From Streptomyces xiamenensis (lineage in GTDB: Bacteria; Actinomycetota; Actinomycetes; Streptomycetales; Streptomycetaceae), in the NCBI RefSeq assembly GCF_000993785.3, contig NZ_CP009922.3:2790001-2854000 (forward strand): 64,000 nt of DNA, in the 5' to 3' direction. This document shows, one piece after another, positions 50,589-61,400 of the stretch. The notes under the pieces were generated by a model that ran no database searches, was not told the origin of the DNA, and worked only from the letters and a program-made list of their open reading frames with translations. Position 1 is the first letter of the stretch. Each line of letters begins with the position of its first letter. A program made the position numbers and the translations under genes.

Positions 50589-51704
50589 CTACGGACGGTT
50601 CTCGCCGCCCGCGCCCTCCGTGGTGCCTTCGCCGTCGCCCGCCTCGCCCCTGCGGCGCGGCCCCGCGTAGTCGGGGCTGCCGAAACCGGGGGCCGCGTAC
50701 CCCTTCCCGGGACGCTCGCCTTCCGCGCCGTCGCCCTGGCCGCCCGAGGAGTAGTCCGGGCTGGCGAAGTCCCCCGCGGAGTACTCCCCCGCGGAGAAAT
50801 CGCCGGCGGAGAAGTCACCGGCGGAGTAACCGCGGCTCGCGCCGCCGCCGCGCTCGGGCGAGGAGAAGTCGGGCGCCGCGTACCCCTTGGCCCGCGCGCC
50901 CTCCTCCGGGTTGCCCTGGGTGGAGAACTCCGGGCTGGAGAAGCGGGGCTGGGAGAACTCCGCGCGGCCGGCGCGCGGGGTGGTACGGGGTGCGCCGCCG
51001 GTCGGGCTGGAGAAGTCGGGGCTGGAGAACCGCAGCTGCGGCGTCTTCCGCCCGCCGTCCCCGTGTCCGCCGTCCGCGCCGGGGCCGCCGTCGCGCAGCA
51101 CCGCCACCTCGCGCAGGAACGGCCCGATGCCGCGCTCCGCCAGGGCCCGCCGCCAGTCCTCGCGCGCCTCCGCCACGTCACCGGCGAGACCGCCGCGCCC
51201 CGGCGCCCGGTCACCGGCCCTGATGGCGGAGGCGGAGCCGTTGCGGGCCGCGGTGACGACCAGACCCGCCACCGCGAGCAGCAGTCCGAACGCGGCGAAC
51301 AGCGCGAACACCCAGCCGATGTCCCGCATCGATCCGGCCACCCCCGCCTCGTCGTCGGAGAGCCCCATGCCGTAGCCGACCAGCAGGAACACCAAGGCCG
51401 CGATGCCCGCCAGCACCGGGATCAGCACCGAGATCACCGCGAGGTTGCCACCCCCGGAACGCTCGGGGGCGCCCAGCGCCCCGTCGGGGGCCCGCAGTTG
51501 CTCGCGCAGCCGGACATAGCGGTGGTACTCGTCGGCCGCCGTGGCGGTCAGCTGCGGCCGCGCCTCCAGCGCGGCCTGCCGTACCCGGCGCACGACGGTG
51601 GCGTCCGCGCCGCCGTCACCCGGCCGGGCCGCGCGCAACGCCTCGTCGAGGACGCGCTCGAATTCAGCGCGATCCTCTGGCAGCACATCCTGAGCGCTGT
51701 TCAT
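50589..51704 (-). CDS. Membrane protein with repetitive FSSP/FSAG C-terminal tail
   Basis: A 371-residue protein. The first 75 residues are charged and helical (FERVLDEALRAARPGDGGADATVVRRVRQAALEARPQLTA); two membrane helices lie at about 87-110 and 132-154. The remaining 200 residues are soluble, ending in a low-complexity region (about 225-371) with repeats of the type [ST][AQP]xx[FY][SA][SA][PG], for example RFSSPDFSSP, PRFSSPEFST and SAGDFSAGDFSAGEYS. Aromatic residues are regularly spaced. Start ATG 51704 follows GGGGAC. The function is unknown; the tail may mediate phase separation or protein binding, which is inference. Confidence 0.7.
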   Translation of the reverse strand: MNSAQDVLPEDRAEFERVLDEALRAARPGDGGADATVVRRVRQAALEARPQLTATAADEYHRYVRLREQLRAPDGALGAPERSGGGNLAVISVLIPVLAGIAALVFLLVGYGMGLSDDEAGVAGSMRDIGWVFALFAAFGLLLAVAGLVVTAARNGSASAIRAGDRAPGRGGLAGDVAEAREDWRRALAERGIGPFLREVAVLRDGGPGADGGHGDGGRKTPQLRFSSPDFSSPTGGAPRTTPRAGRAEFSQPRFSSPEFSTQGNPEEGARAKGYAAPDFSSPERGGGASRGYSAGDFSAGDFSAGEYSAGDFASPDYSSGGQGDGAEGERPGKGYAAPGFGSPDYAGPRRRGEAGDGEGTTEGAGGENRP

Positions 51705-51940
51705 ATAAGTCCCCAGATGCTCCGAAGGGCCTTCCTGCCGACCGAGCGGCCAGGGTGGGCAGAGAGCTGGTGAGGGACTGATGGTAAAGGGCTTCCGGCG
51801 CCTCGTCATCGGAGATCGCCGGAATCTTTCTCTCCACCACCCTCGCCAGAGGGATATCTGGCACCCCGGGGCGTTGTGGGCCCCGTCTCTCACCTGCCCG
51901 CCCTCAAGGCCGCGCACTCCGTACAACAGGGAGCGAACGC

Positions 51941-52906
51941 TCAATCATCCAGGGGAAGTCGGGCGACCAGCAGCTTTCCGGCCATGGTGACGCCACCGTC
52001 CATCGCGATGGCGAGGGAATCGGCGTACACGTGCGGGCCGTCGATCCGGGGAGCGGCGTCCGGCGCGTCGGGGTCGCCCGACTCGGATTCGGCGGGCTCG
52101 CCGGTCAGATACGGGATCGGGCTGTGGCCGTGCACGATGCGCAGACCGCCGTAGACGTCCAGCAGTTCGCGGGCGGCCTGCGGCCCGTCCTCGTCCCGGA
52201 AGGCGAAGCGTTTGGTGAATTTACGGAACAGGTCCCAGGTCTCCTCCGCGTCATTGCGCGCGAGGGCCTGCCAGATGGCGTCATTGACGTCGTCGACGTT
52301 CTCGCCGTATTCGAGATAGGCGGTGGTGTCGGAGTGCAGCAGCAGGTGGCCGTCCGCCACGGCCATGGAGTCCAGCCGGGACATCCACTGGATGTGGTGG
52401 TCGCGCAGCCGTTCCATGTCGGCGCGCTGACCGCCGTTGAGCATCCAGGCGGCGTGGAAGGAGGCGGTGCCGGCGCCGGATTCGACCGGGGTGTCACCGA
52501 ACCGGCTCGCGCCCAGGAACAGCAGTTCGTGGTTGCCGAGCAGCGCCTTGCAGTACCCGCCGGCGGCGGCGGCCTCCGCGGACAGCCGCATCACCATGTC
52601 GATGACGCCGATGCCGTCCGGGCCGCGGTCGGTGAAGTCCCCCAGGAACCACAGCCGCGAGTTGCCGGCCGCCCAGCGGTCCTCGGCGTCGGTCAGCCCG
52701 GCCGCCCGCAGGGCGGCGCGCAGCTCGTCCAGGTAGCCGTGGACGTCACCGACCACGTACAGCGGCCCCGCGCCCTCCAGCACCGGCAGGTCCTGCACGG
52801 TGGGGGTGTACAGATCGGGCTCCTGCGCGGGCCGCGGGGGAATGGCCGGACCGCCCTCGGTCGCGCCCTGCCACGTCTTGGGTCCCTCGTCGGCCCCGTG
52901 AGTCAT
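51941..52906 (-). CDS. Metallophosphoesterase
   Basis: A 321-residue calcineurin-like phosphoesterase. All metal motifs are present: GDVHG, GDFTDRG, GNHE and GHSPIP, with a further His in LLLHSD. It is similar to serine/threonine PPP-type or bis-nucleotide phosphatases. There is no signal peptide or membrane helix. ATG 52906 follows GGAGGGG; GTG 52924 is an in-frame alternative. It follows the divergent/convergent set as a probable single gene. Confidence 0.9.
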   Translation of the reverse strand: MTHGADEGPKTWQGATEGGPAIPPRPAQEPDLYTPTVQDLPVLEGAGPLYVVGDVHGYLDELRAALRAAGLTDAEDRWAAGNSRLWFLGDFTDRGPDGIGVIDMVMRLSAEAAAAGGYCKALLGNHELLFLGASRFGDTPVESGAGTASFHAAWMLNGGQRADMERLRDHHIQWMSRLDSMAVADGHLLLHSDTTAYLEYGENVDDVNDAIWQALARNDAEETWDLFRKFTKRFAFRDEDGPQAARELLDVYGGLRIVHGHSPIPYLTGEPAESESGDPDAPDAAPRIDGPHVYADSLAIAMDGGVTMAGKLLVARLPLDD

Positions 52907-53100
52907 CGACCCCTCCACCATCACACGCCGCCTTCACCTGCGGGACCTGCCGTTTCGGCCGGATCCCGGTCTCATTCGCCCATCATAGGAATCCAGCCGC
53001 TCACTTGTGACACACCCGGGTGTGACGATCCCCCGGCATGGTTCGCCGGGGCGCCGAGGTTCTGTCGTAAGACGATATTGCCGGAAGCGGCGGCCGGAAA

Positions 53101-54267
53101 CTAGCGATCGCCCGGAGGCGGCGTACGCGGTGCCGTGACCGTGGTGCGCGCGATCCTGTGGGCGGTGCGCTGGGAGGAGGCACGGACGATGAGTTCGGTC
53201 GGCATGAGCTGGTGCGAGGGCACCCGGGCGGCCGTCCGCACCCGGTCGCGGTCGTGCTCACGGCCGCGCTCCCCGGCCCTCTCGATGGCGTCGATGAGCA
53301 GCTGGACGACGGTGGAGCCGATCCGCCCCGGTTTCAGGGACAGGGTGGTGATGGGCGGTTCGGTGGTGGCGTACACGGGGGACTCGCTGCAGCACACCAC
53401 CAGCAGGTCGTCGGGCACCCGCAGGCCGTAACGGCGGGCGGCGGCCAGCAGATCGGTGCCGTTGGGGTCGAACAGGCCGTAGACGGCGTCGGGCCGGTCG
53501 GGCCTGGCCAGCAGCCGGTCGGCGGCCACTGCCCCGGCGCACGGATCGTGCGCCGGGTAGGCCTCGTAGACGGGCTCCTGGCCGACCCGCTCGCACCAGC
53601 TGAGGTAGGCGGTGGTGGACAGCCGGGTGTAGGTGTCGGTGCTGGTCCCGGTGAGCAGGCCGATGCGGCGCGCGCCCGAGCCGGCCAGGTGGTCCAGCAG
53701 GCCCAGTACGGCGGCCTCGTGGTCGTTGTCGACCCAGGCGGTGACGGGGAGCGCGGCGTCGGGGCGGCCGTCGGAGACCACCGGGATGCCCTGCCGGACG
53801 AGTTCGGTGACGACCGGGTCGTGGTCGGCGGGGTCGATGACGACGGTGCCGTCCAGCGCCACGTTGGACCAGACGTCGAAGTCACGGTGGTGGGAGGTGG
53901 CCGGGAGGATCACCAGGGCGTAGCCGCGGGCGAGGGCGGCGGAGGTGGCGGCCCTGGCCATCTCGGCGAAGTAGGCGAACTCGGTGAAGGTGAAGGGTTC
54001 TTCGCCGTAGGTGGTGACGGTGAGCCCGATGAGCCCGGACTTCCCGGTGCGCAGCGTCCGGGCGGCGGCCGAGGGGCGGTAGCCGAGGCGGTCCGCCACG
54101 CTGCGCACGTGACGGCGGGTGGCGTCGGGCAGCCGGCCCTTACCGTTGAGCGCGTCGGAGACAGTCGTGATCGAGACACCGGCTGCCGCGGCGACATCTC
54201 GGATGCCGGCCCGCCCGCTCGGCCGGCGCCCGGCGGACCGAGTCACCTGATGCTTCGCTGCTGTCAT
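53101..54267 (-). CDS. LacI-family transcriptional regulator
   Basis: A 388-residue repressor. The N-terminal helix-turn-helix is IRDVAAAAGVSITTVSDALNGKGRLPDATRRHV, followed by the hinge LGYRPSAAARTLRTGKSG. A periplasmic-binding-protein-like effector domain completes it, probably sensing a sugar or similar ligand. ATG 54267 is chosen; the ribosome site is weak. It is divergent from hisC across a 322-base region containing a perfect palindrome at 54502-54515, a possible operator. Confidence 0.9.
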   Translation of the reverse strand: MTAAKHQVTRSAGRRPSGRAGIRDVAAAAGVSITTVSDALNGKGRLPDATRRHVRSVADRLGYRPSAAARTLRTGKSGLIGLTVTTYGEEPFTFTEFAYFAEMARAATSAALARGYALVILPATSHHRDFDVWSNVALDGTVVIDPADHDPVVTELVRQGIPVVSDGRPDAALPVTAWVDNDHEAAVLGLLDHLAGSGARRIGLLTGTSTDTYTRLSTTAYLSWCERVGQEPVYEAYPAHDPCAGAVAADRLLARPDRPDAVYGLFDPNGTDLLAAARRYGLRVPDDLLVVCCSESPVYATTEPPITTLSLKPGRIGSTVVQLLIDAIERAGERGREHDRDRVRTAARVPSHQLMPTELIVRASSQRTAHRIARTTVTAPRTPPPGDR

Positions 54268-54589
54268 GGCGACCTGATGGTAGGCCCGGGGGCGGGGCCT
54301 ACTGAGCCGACGGAGCATGGGGGGCGCGATTACGTTTCTGCATGGTCAACTAGGCGTTCTGCCTTGGATCAGCAGGAGTATTCGGCCACTTCCCCTGCGA
54401 TAGAACCGATGTGCGGGCGCTTACTTCCGAACACTTCACTCGAATTCAACGGGCGCCGGTTCACTCTCACGAGTGAGGCGCGCCAGGGCGCTCGCCACCG
54501 GCGCGAAATTTCGCGTGGGCGCCGTACCTCGGTCACCGTGAACGCCCGGGGGATACGCCTGGCGCGGCTTTCCTCATACAGTGTGGAGG
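54268..54589. other. Divergent region between LacI regulator and hisC
   Basis: 322 bases without a gene. It contains the CGCGAAATTTCGCG palindrome (54502-54515) and a smaller dyad CACTC-tcac-GAGTG near 54461-54475. CATACA at 54575-54580 could be the -10 element of hisC, giving a nearly leaderless message. Confidence 0.45.
54502..54515. promoter_or_regulatory. Perfect palindrome CGCGAAATTTCGCG
   Basis: A 14-base uninterrupted palindrome 75 bases before hisC and 235 bases before the LacI gene. The central A/T core with CG flanks resembles dimeric regulator sites. The owner is unknown; the LacI protein next door is a candidate. Confidence 0.45.
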
Positions 54590-55735
54590 ATGACCGTATC
54601 TTCCCAGGGCACCCCGCGGGACGCCGCACCCGAGTCCGCCGCCGCGGAGGTGGCCGGCCCCCGGCTGCGCGCCGTACTGGAGGACATCCCGGCCTACGTA
54701 CCGGGCCGTCCCGCCGCCGACCGCGCCGACGGCCGTGCGGTGTACAAGCTGTCCTCCAACGAGAACCCGTACCCGCCGCTGCCCGGCGTGCTGGAAGCCG
54801 TCGTCGGCGCGGCCGGCGCCTTCAACCGCTACCCGGACATGACGGCGGGCGCCCTGCTGGCCGAACTGGCCGCGCACTTCGAGGTCCCCGTGAGCCATCT
54901 GGCGACCGGGACCGGCTCGGTGGGCGTGGCCCAGCAGTTGTTGCAGGCGACGGCGGGCCCCGGGGACGAGGTGATCTACGCCTGGCGCTCCTTCGAGGCC
55001 TATCCGATCATCACCCGCATCTCGGGGGCGACCTCGGTACAGGTGCCGCTGACGGACGGCGAGGAGCACGACCTGGACGCGATGGCCGAGGCCATCACCG
55101 ACCGCACCCGGCTCATCTTCCTCTGCACCCCCAACAACCCCACCGGCACCGCCCTGGGCCATGCCGAGCTGACGCGTTTCCTGGACCGGGTGCCCCGCGA
55201 CGTGCTGGTGGTCATCGACGAGGCCTACCGGGAGTTCGTCCGGGACGACGCCGCGGCCGACGGCATCGCGCTGTACCGGGACCGGCCCAACGTCTGTGTC
55301 CTGCGCACCTTCTCCAAGGCGTACGGGCTGGCCGGGCTGCGGGTGGGTTTCGCGGTGGCCCACGAGCCGGTGGCGGCGGCGCTGCGCAAGACCGCGGTGC
55401 CGTTCGGGGTGAGCCAGATCGCGCAGAACGCGGCGATCGCCTCGCTGCGTGCCGAGCCCGCCCTGCTGGAGCGGGTGGCCGCGCTGGTCGCCGAGCGCAC
55501 CCGGGTGACGCGGGGCCTGCGGGACCAGGGCTGGACGGTGCCGGAGTCCCAGGCGAACTTCGTGTGGCTGCGCCTGGGCGCGGACACCGCGCGCTTCGCC
55601 GCGGCCTGTGAGGAGGCCGGGGTGATGGTGCGGCCGTTCGGTGGGGAGGGCGTACGGATCACTGTCGCCGAGCCCGAGGCCAACGATGTGGTGCTGGCCA
55701 CGGCGGCGGCCTTCCGCGACCTCGCCTCCACTTGA
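54590..55735 (+). CDS. hisC: Histidinol-phosphate aminotransferase-like PLP enzyme
   Basis: A 381-residue class I/II aminotransferase. Motifs are [11 protein letters not shown] near the N-terminus, [19 protein letters not shown], and the PLP Lys in [15 protein letters not shown]; the phosphate-binding Arg is in [12 protein letters not shown]. It may be a second HisC or an aromatic aminotransferase, because the rest of the his operon is not here. ATG 54590 lies right after GGAGG, too close for normal use; GTG 54581 or a nearly leaderless start is possible. It precedes cydA, as in S. coelicolor. Confidence 0.87.
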   Translation: MTVSSQGTPRDAAPESAAAEVAGPRLRAVLEDIPAYVPGRPAADRADGRAVYKLSSNENPYPPLPGVLEAVVGAAGAFNRYPDMTAGALLAELAAHFEVPVSHLATGTGSVGVAQQLLQATAGPGDEVIYAWRSFEAYPIITRISGATSVQVPLTDGEEHDLDAMAEAITDRTRLIFLCTPNNPTGTALGHAELTRFLDRVPRDVLVVIDEAYREFVRDDAAADGIALYRDRPNVCVLRTFSKAYGLAGLRVGFAVAHEPVAAALRKTAVPFGVSQIAQNAAIASLRAEPALLERVAALVAERTRVTRGLRDQGWTVPESQANFVWLRLGADTARFAAACEEAGVMVRPFGGEGVRITVAEPEANDVVLATAAAFRDLAST

Positions 55736-55823
55736 TATCACCCCTCTGACCTGCGCTTTTATCGTGCCGCACCGCTTTCGGGCCCCCCTGGGGGACCCCG
55801 GGAGCGGTGTGCCATCATCGTAC

Positions 55824-55847
55824 TTGTGAATGTGAATACGTTCACAA
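55824..55847 (+). promoter_or_regulatory. Rex operator upstream of cydA
   Basis: ATGTGAATACGTTCACAA at 55830-55847 matches the Rex consensus TTGTGAA-N4-TTCACAA except for the first base. An extra half-site TTGTGAA overlaps at 55824-55830. It lies 29 bases before the cydA start. In S. coelicolor the redox sensor Rex represses cydABCD until NADH/NAD+ rises. Confidence 0.85.
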
Positions 55848-55875
55848 GGTACGGGGCGCAGGGAAGGAGACCCCC

Positions 55876-57417
55876 GTGGATCTGGCGCTAGCCGACGAGA
55901 CACTGGCACGGTGGCAGTTCGGTATCACCACCGTCTACCACTTCCTCTTCGTACCGCTGACGATCTCGCTCGCCTCCCTCACGGCCGGCCTGCAGACCGC
56001 CTGGGTACGCACCGGCAAGGAGAAGTACCTCCGGGCCACGAAGTTCTGGGGAAAGCTCTTCCTCATCAACATCGCGCTCGGCGTGGTGACCGGGATTCTC
56101 CAGGAATTCCAGTTCGGCATGAACTGGTCGGACTACTCCCGGTTCGTCGGGGATGTCTTCGGCGCCCCGCTGGCCTTCGAGGCCCTCATCGCCTTCTTCT
56201 TCGAATCCACCTTCATCGGCTTGTGGATCTTCGGCTGGGACAAGCTGCCGCAGAAGATCCACCTCGCCACCATCTGGATGGTGGCGATCGGCACGGTGCT
56301 CTCCGCGTACTTCATCCTGGCCGCCAACTCCTGGATGCAGCACCCGGTCGGCTACCGCATCAACGAGGAGACCGGACGGGCGGAACTGACCGACATCGTC
56401 CACGTCCTCACCCAGAACACCGCCGTCGCCCAGTTCGCGCACACCATCACCGCCGCGTTCCTCACCGGCGGCGCCTTCATGGTCGGCATCGCCGCCTACC
56501 ACCTCATCCGCAGGCAGCACATCCCGGTGATGCGCACCTCGCTGCGGCTGGGCCTGATCACCATGGTCGTCGCCGGCATGCTGACCGCCTTCTCCGGCGA
56601 CCGGCTCGGCAAGATCATGTACGACCAGCAGCCCATGAAGATGGCCGCCGCCGAGGCCCTGTGGGACACCCAGGCACCGGCACCGTTCTCGCTGTTCAGC
56701 ATCGGTGACGTCGCCCGGGGCCACAACGACGTCGCCATCGAGATCCCCGGACTGCTGTCCTTCCTGGCCCACGACAACTTCAGCGAACCGGTCCCCGGCA
56801 TCAACGACACCAACGAGGCGATGCAGGAGCAGTACGGACCCGGTGACTACCGCCCCAACATCCCGGTGGCCTACTGGAGCTTCCGCTGGATGATCGGGTT
56901 CGGCATGTCCTCCTTCGCGCTCGGCGCCGCCGGACTGTGGCTCACCCGCCGCCGGCTGTGGCTCTCCGAACGGCTGCGCACCGACGAGGAGACCGTCCCG
57001 CGCCTCGCCCTCACCCGCGACCGCGAACTCGGCCCCACCCTCACCCGCGGCTACTGGCGGCTGGCCCTGCTCACCATGCTCTTCCCGCTGATCGCCAACG
57101 CCTGGGGCTGGATCTTCACCGAGACCGGCCGGCAGCCCTGGGTGGTGTACGGGGTGCTGCGCACCTCCGACGCGGTCTCGCCCGGCGTCTCCCAGGGCGA
57201 GGTCATCGCCTCCATGACGCTCTTCACGCTGCTGTACGCGATTCTCGCCGTGGTGGAGGTACGGCTGCTGGCCAAGTACGCCAAGGCCGGACCGCCGGAG
57301 CTGACCGACGCGGACCGCAACCCGCCGACCCGGATCGGCGGCCACGACCGTACCGATGACCCGGACGACCCGGACCGACCGAAGCCGGTGGACCGTCCCA
57401 TGGCCTTCTCCTACTAG
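55876..57417 (+). CDS. cydA: Cytochrome bd oxidase subunit I
   Basis: A 513-residue polytopic protein of the bd-type quinol oxidase, which reduces oxygen to water with high affinity. The N-terminal RWQFGITTVYHFLFVPLT contains the His ligand of heme b595; GDRLGK and the Q-loop region follow; the GRQPWVVYGVLRTSDAVSP segment carries conserved quinol-site residues. The heme b558 His and Met lie in QFAHTITAAFLTGG and the later membrane helices. GTG 55876 follows GGAAGGAGA. A Rex operator lies upstream. Operon with cydB and cydDC. Confidence 0.95.
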   Translation: MDLALADETLARWQFGITTVYHFLFVPLTISLASLTAGLQTAWVRTGKEKYLRATKFWGKLFLINIALGVVTGILQEFQFGMNWSDYSRFVGDVFGAPLAFEALIAFFFESTFIGLWIFGWDKLPQKIHLATIWMVAIGTVLSAYFILAANSWMQHPVGYRINEETGRAELTDIVHVLTQNTAVAQFAHTITAAFLTGGAFMVGIAAYHLIRRQHIPVMRTSLRLGLITMVVAGMLTAFSGDRLGKIMYDQQPMKMAAAEALWDTQAPAPFSLFSIGDVARGHNDVAIEIPGLLSFLAHDNFSEPVPGINDTNEAMQEQYGPGDYRPNIPVAYWSFRWMIGFGMSSFALGAAGLWLTRRRLWLSERLRTDEETVPRLALTRDRELGPTLTRGYWRLALLTMLFPLIANAWGWIFTETGRQPWVVYGVLRTSDAVSPGVSQGEVIASMTLFTLLYAILAVVEVRLLAKYAKAGPPELTDADRNPPTRIGGHDRTDDPDDPDRPKPVDRPMAFSY

Positions 57418-57437
57418 GTGTCCGTCAGGAGCATGTG

Positions 57438-58442
<1,005 letters not shown>

Positions 58443-58481
58443 CGTGCGCGGCGACGGCCGAGGCAGCGAGGGAGTGGACCG

Positions 58482-61400
58482 ATGAAGCCCGTGGACCCGC
58501 GACTGCTCCAGCACGCCCGGGCGACCCGGGGCTTTCTCGCCGCCTCGGTCGTCCTGGGGCTGGCCGGCGCGGTCCTGCTCATCGGGCAAGCCATGCTCAT
58601 CGCCGAGATCGTGGCCGGCACCTTCCAGGACGGCAGGGAACTGGCGGAGCTGCGCACCCCGCTGCTGCTGCTCGGTGCCGCGGCACTGGGGCGCGGCCTG
58701 GTGGCCTGGCTGACCGAACTGGCCGCCCACCGGGCGGGCGCGGCCGTCAAGTCCGAACTGCGGCTCCGGCTGCTCGGCCACGCCACCCGGCTCGGGCCCG
58801 GCTGGCTGAGCGGACAGCGCAGCGGGGAGCTGACCGCGCTGGCCACCCGGGGCGTGGACGCGCTGGACGACTACTTCGCGCGCTATCTGCCGCAGCTCGG
58901 CCTGGCGGTGGTCGTGCCGGTGGCGGTGCTGGCCAGGATCGTCACGGACGACTGGGTCTCGGCGGCGATCATCGCGGGCACGCTGCCGCTGATCCCGCTG
59001 TTCATGGTCCTCATCGGCTGGGCGACCCAGGCCCAGATGGACCGCCAGTGGCGGCAACTGGCCCGGCTGTCCGGACACTTCCTCGATGTGGTGGGCGGAC
59101 TGACCACCCTGAAGGTGTTCGGCCGGGCCACAGCGCAGGCCGAGAACATCCGGGCCATCACCTCCGACTACCGTCGCTCCACCCTGCGCACGCTGCGCGT
59201 GGCGTTCCTGTCCTCCTTCGCACTGGAACTGCTGGCCACCATCTCCGTGGCCCTGGTCGCCGTCAGCGTCGGCGTGCGGCTGGTGCACGGCGAACTCGAC
59301 CTCTACACCGGTCTGGTGGTGCTGATCCTGGCGCCGGAGGCGTATCTGCCGCTGCGCCAGGTGGGGGCCCAGTTCCATGCCGCGCAGGAGGGCCTGTCGG
59401 CGGCGGCCGAGGTCTTCGAGGTCCTGGAGACCGAGCCGGAGCGGGGCAGCGGCACGGTGGCGCCGCCGGAGAACGCGGCGATCGCGCTCGACGGCGTGGT
59501 GATCCGCCATGCCGGCCGGCAGCAGGACTCCCTGGCAGCCACCACCCTGACGCTCTCCCCCGGCGAGACCGTGGCGCTGACCGGCCCCTCGGGGGCCGGC
59601 AAGAGCACCCTGCTGAACGCCGTCCTGGGCTTCGCACAGCCGGTACGGGGGCGGGTGCTGGTCGGCGGCACCGACCTGTCCACGGTGGACCTGGCCGCCT
59701 GGCACCGCCGGATCGCCTGGGTGCCGCAGCATCCCCGGCTGTTCGCCGGCACGATCGCCGAGAACGTACGGCTGGCCCGGCCCGAGGCAACCGACGAGGA
59801 GGTCCTCGCGGCACTGCGGGCGGCGGCAGCGGGTGACCTGGATCCCGGGCGCCGACTGGACGATTCGGGAAGCGGGCTGTCGGCCGGTCAGCGCCAGCGG
59901 GTGGCCCTGGCGCGGGCCCTGCTGGCCGACCGCCCGATCCTGCTGCTGGATGAACCCACCGCGGCCCTGGACGGGGCCACGGAGGCGGAGGTGGTCGCGG
60001 CGATCACCGCTCTGGCGGCCGACCGTACGGTTCTGCTGGTCACCCATCGCCCCGCTCTGCTGGCTGCGGCCGATCGGGTGTTTCACGTGAAACAACACCC
60101 CGGCGGCGCACCGGACCAGAGGGAGCGGCACGCCCGGCCGGCCCGGCCGACCGGTGCGGTCGGCGCCGACCCGGACCAGCACCGCGCGGCGGCCGGACAC
60201 CCCGCCCCGGCGGCTACGGCCGAAGCGCCGGATGCGGCGGACACCGTGGGGGCCACCCCCGCGTCCGGAACCCTCGGCCCGCTGGCGTGGGTGCGGCGGA
60301 CCGGGGCCGGATGGCGGGGCCGGCTCGTCCTCGGGGCCGCGTTCGGGGCCCTCGCCCTCGGCTCCGCCACCGGACTGATGGCCGTCTCCGGCTGGCTGAT
60401 CTCACGGGCCTCGGAACAGCCGCCCATCCTCTACCTCATGGTCGCCGTGACCGCGACCCGGGCGTTCGGCATCGGCCGGGCCGTCTTCCGCTACACCGAA
60501 CGCCTCATCAGCCACGACGCGGTGCTGCGGATCCTCGCCGGGCTCCGGGTCTCGGTCTACCAACGTCTGGAGCGGCTCGCCCCCGCCGGGCTGCGTACCA
60601 CCCGGCGCGGTGACCTGCTCTCCCGGGTCGTCTCCGATGTCGACGCCCTCCAGGAATACTTCCTGCGCTGGCTGCTGCCCGCCGTCGCGGCGGGCGCGGT
60701 ATCGGTCGCCGCCGTGGCCTTCACCACCTGGCTGCTGCCCCTCGCGGGTGCCATCCTCGCCGCCGGACTGCTGCTCGCCGGGGTGGCGGTCCCCGCCCTC
60801 AGCGCCGCCCTCGCCCGCCGCACGGACCGCCGGCTGGCCCCCGCCCGGGGCGAACTGTCCACCCGCACCGTCGATCTCCTCACCGGCACCGCCGAACTCA
60901 CCGTGGCCGGGGCGCTCCCCGCCCAGCTGGGCGCCGTCCGCGAGGCCGACTCCCGGCTGACCCGGATCGCCGCCCGCTCGGCCGCCGTCACCGGCCTGGC
61001 CGGCGGACTGCTCGCCCTGACCACCGGCCTCACCGTCACCGCCGCCGCCTGGGCCGGCGTCCCGGCCGTGACCGTCGGGGACCTGAACGGCGTCTGGCTG
61101 GCCACCGTCGTTCTCATCCCGCTGGCCGCCTTCGAGGCGGTCCTCGGCCTGCCGCTGGCCGTGCAGCACCGGCAGCGGGCCCGCCGTGCGGCCGAACGGA
61201 TCCGGGAAGTGCTGGACGCCCCCGCCCCCGTCCGGGAACCGGCCCGGCCGGCCGCCGCCCCCACCACCCCGTTCCCCGTGCGGCTGCGCGGACTGACCGC
61301 CCGTTACCCGGGCGCCGCCCCCGGGACCCCGCCCGCCCTGGGCGGACTCGACCTGGACCTCACCCCCGGCCACCGGATCGCGGTCGTGGGCCACTCCGGC

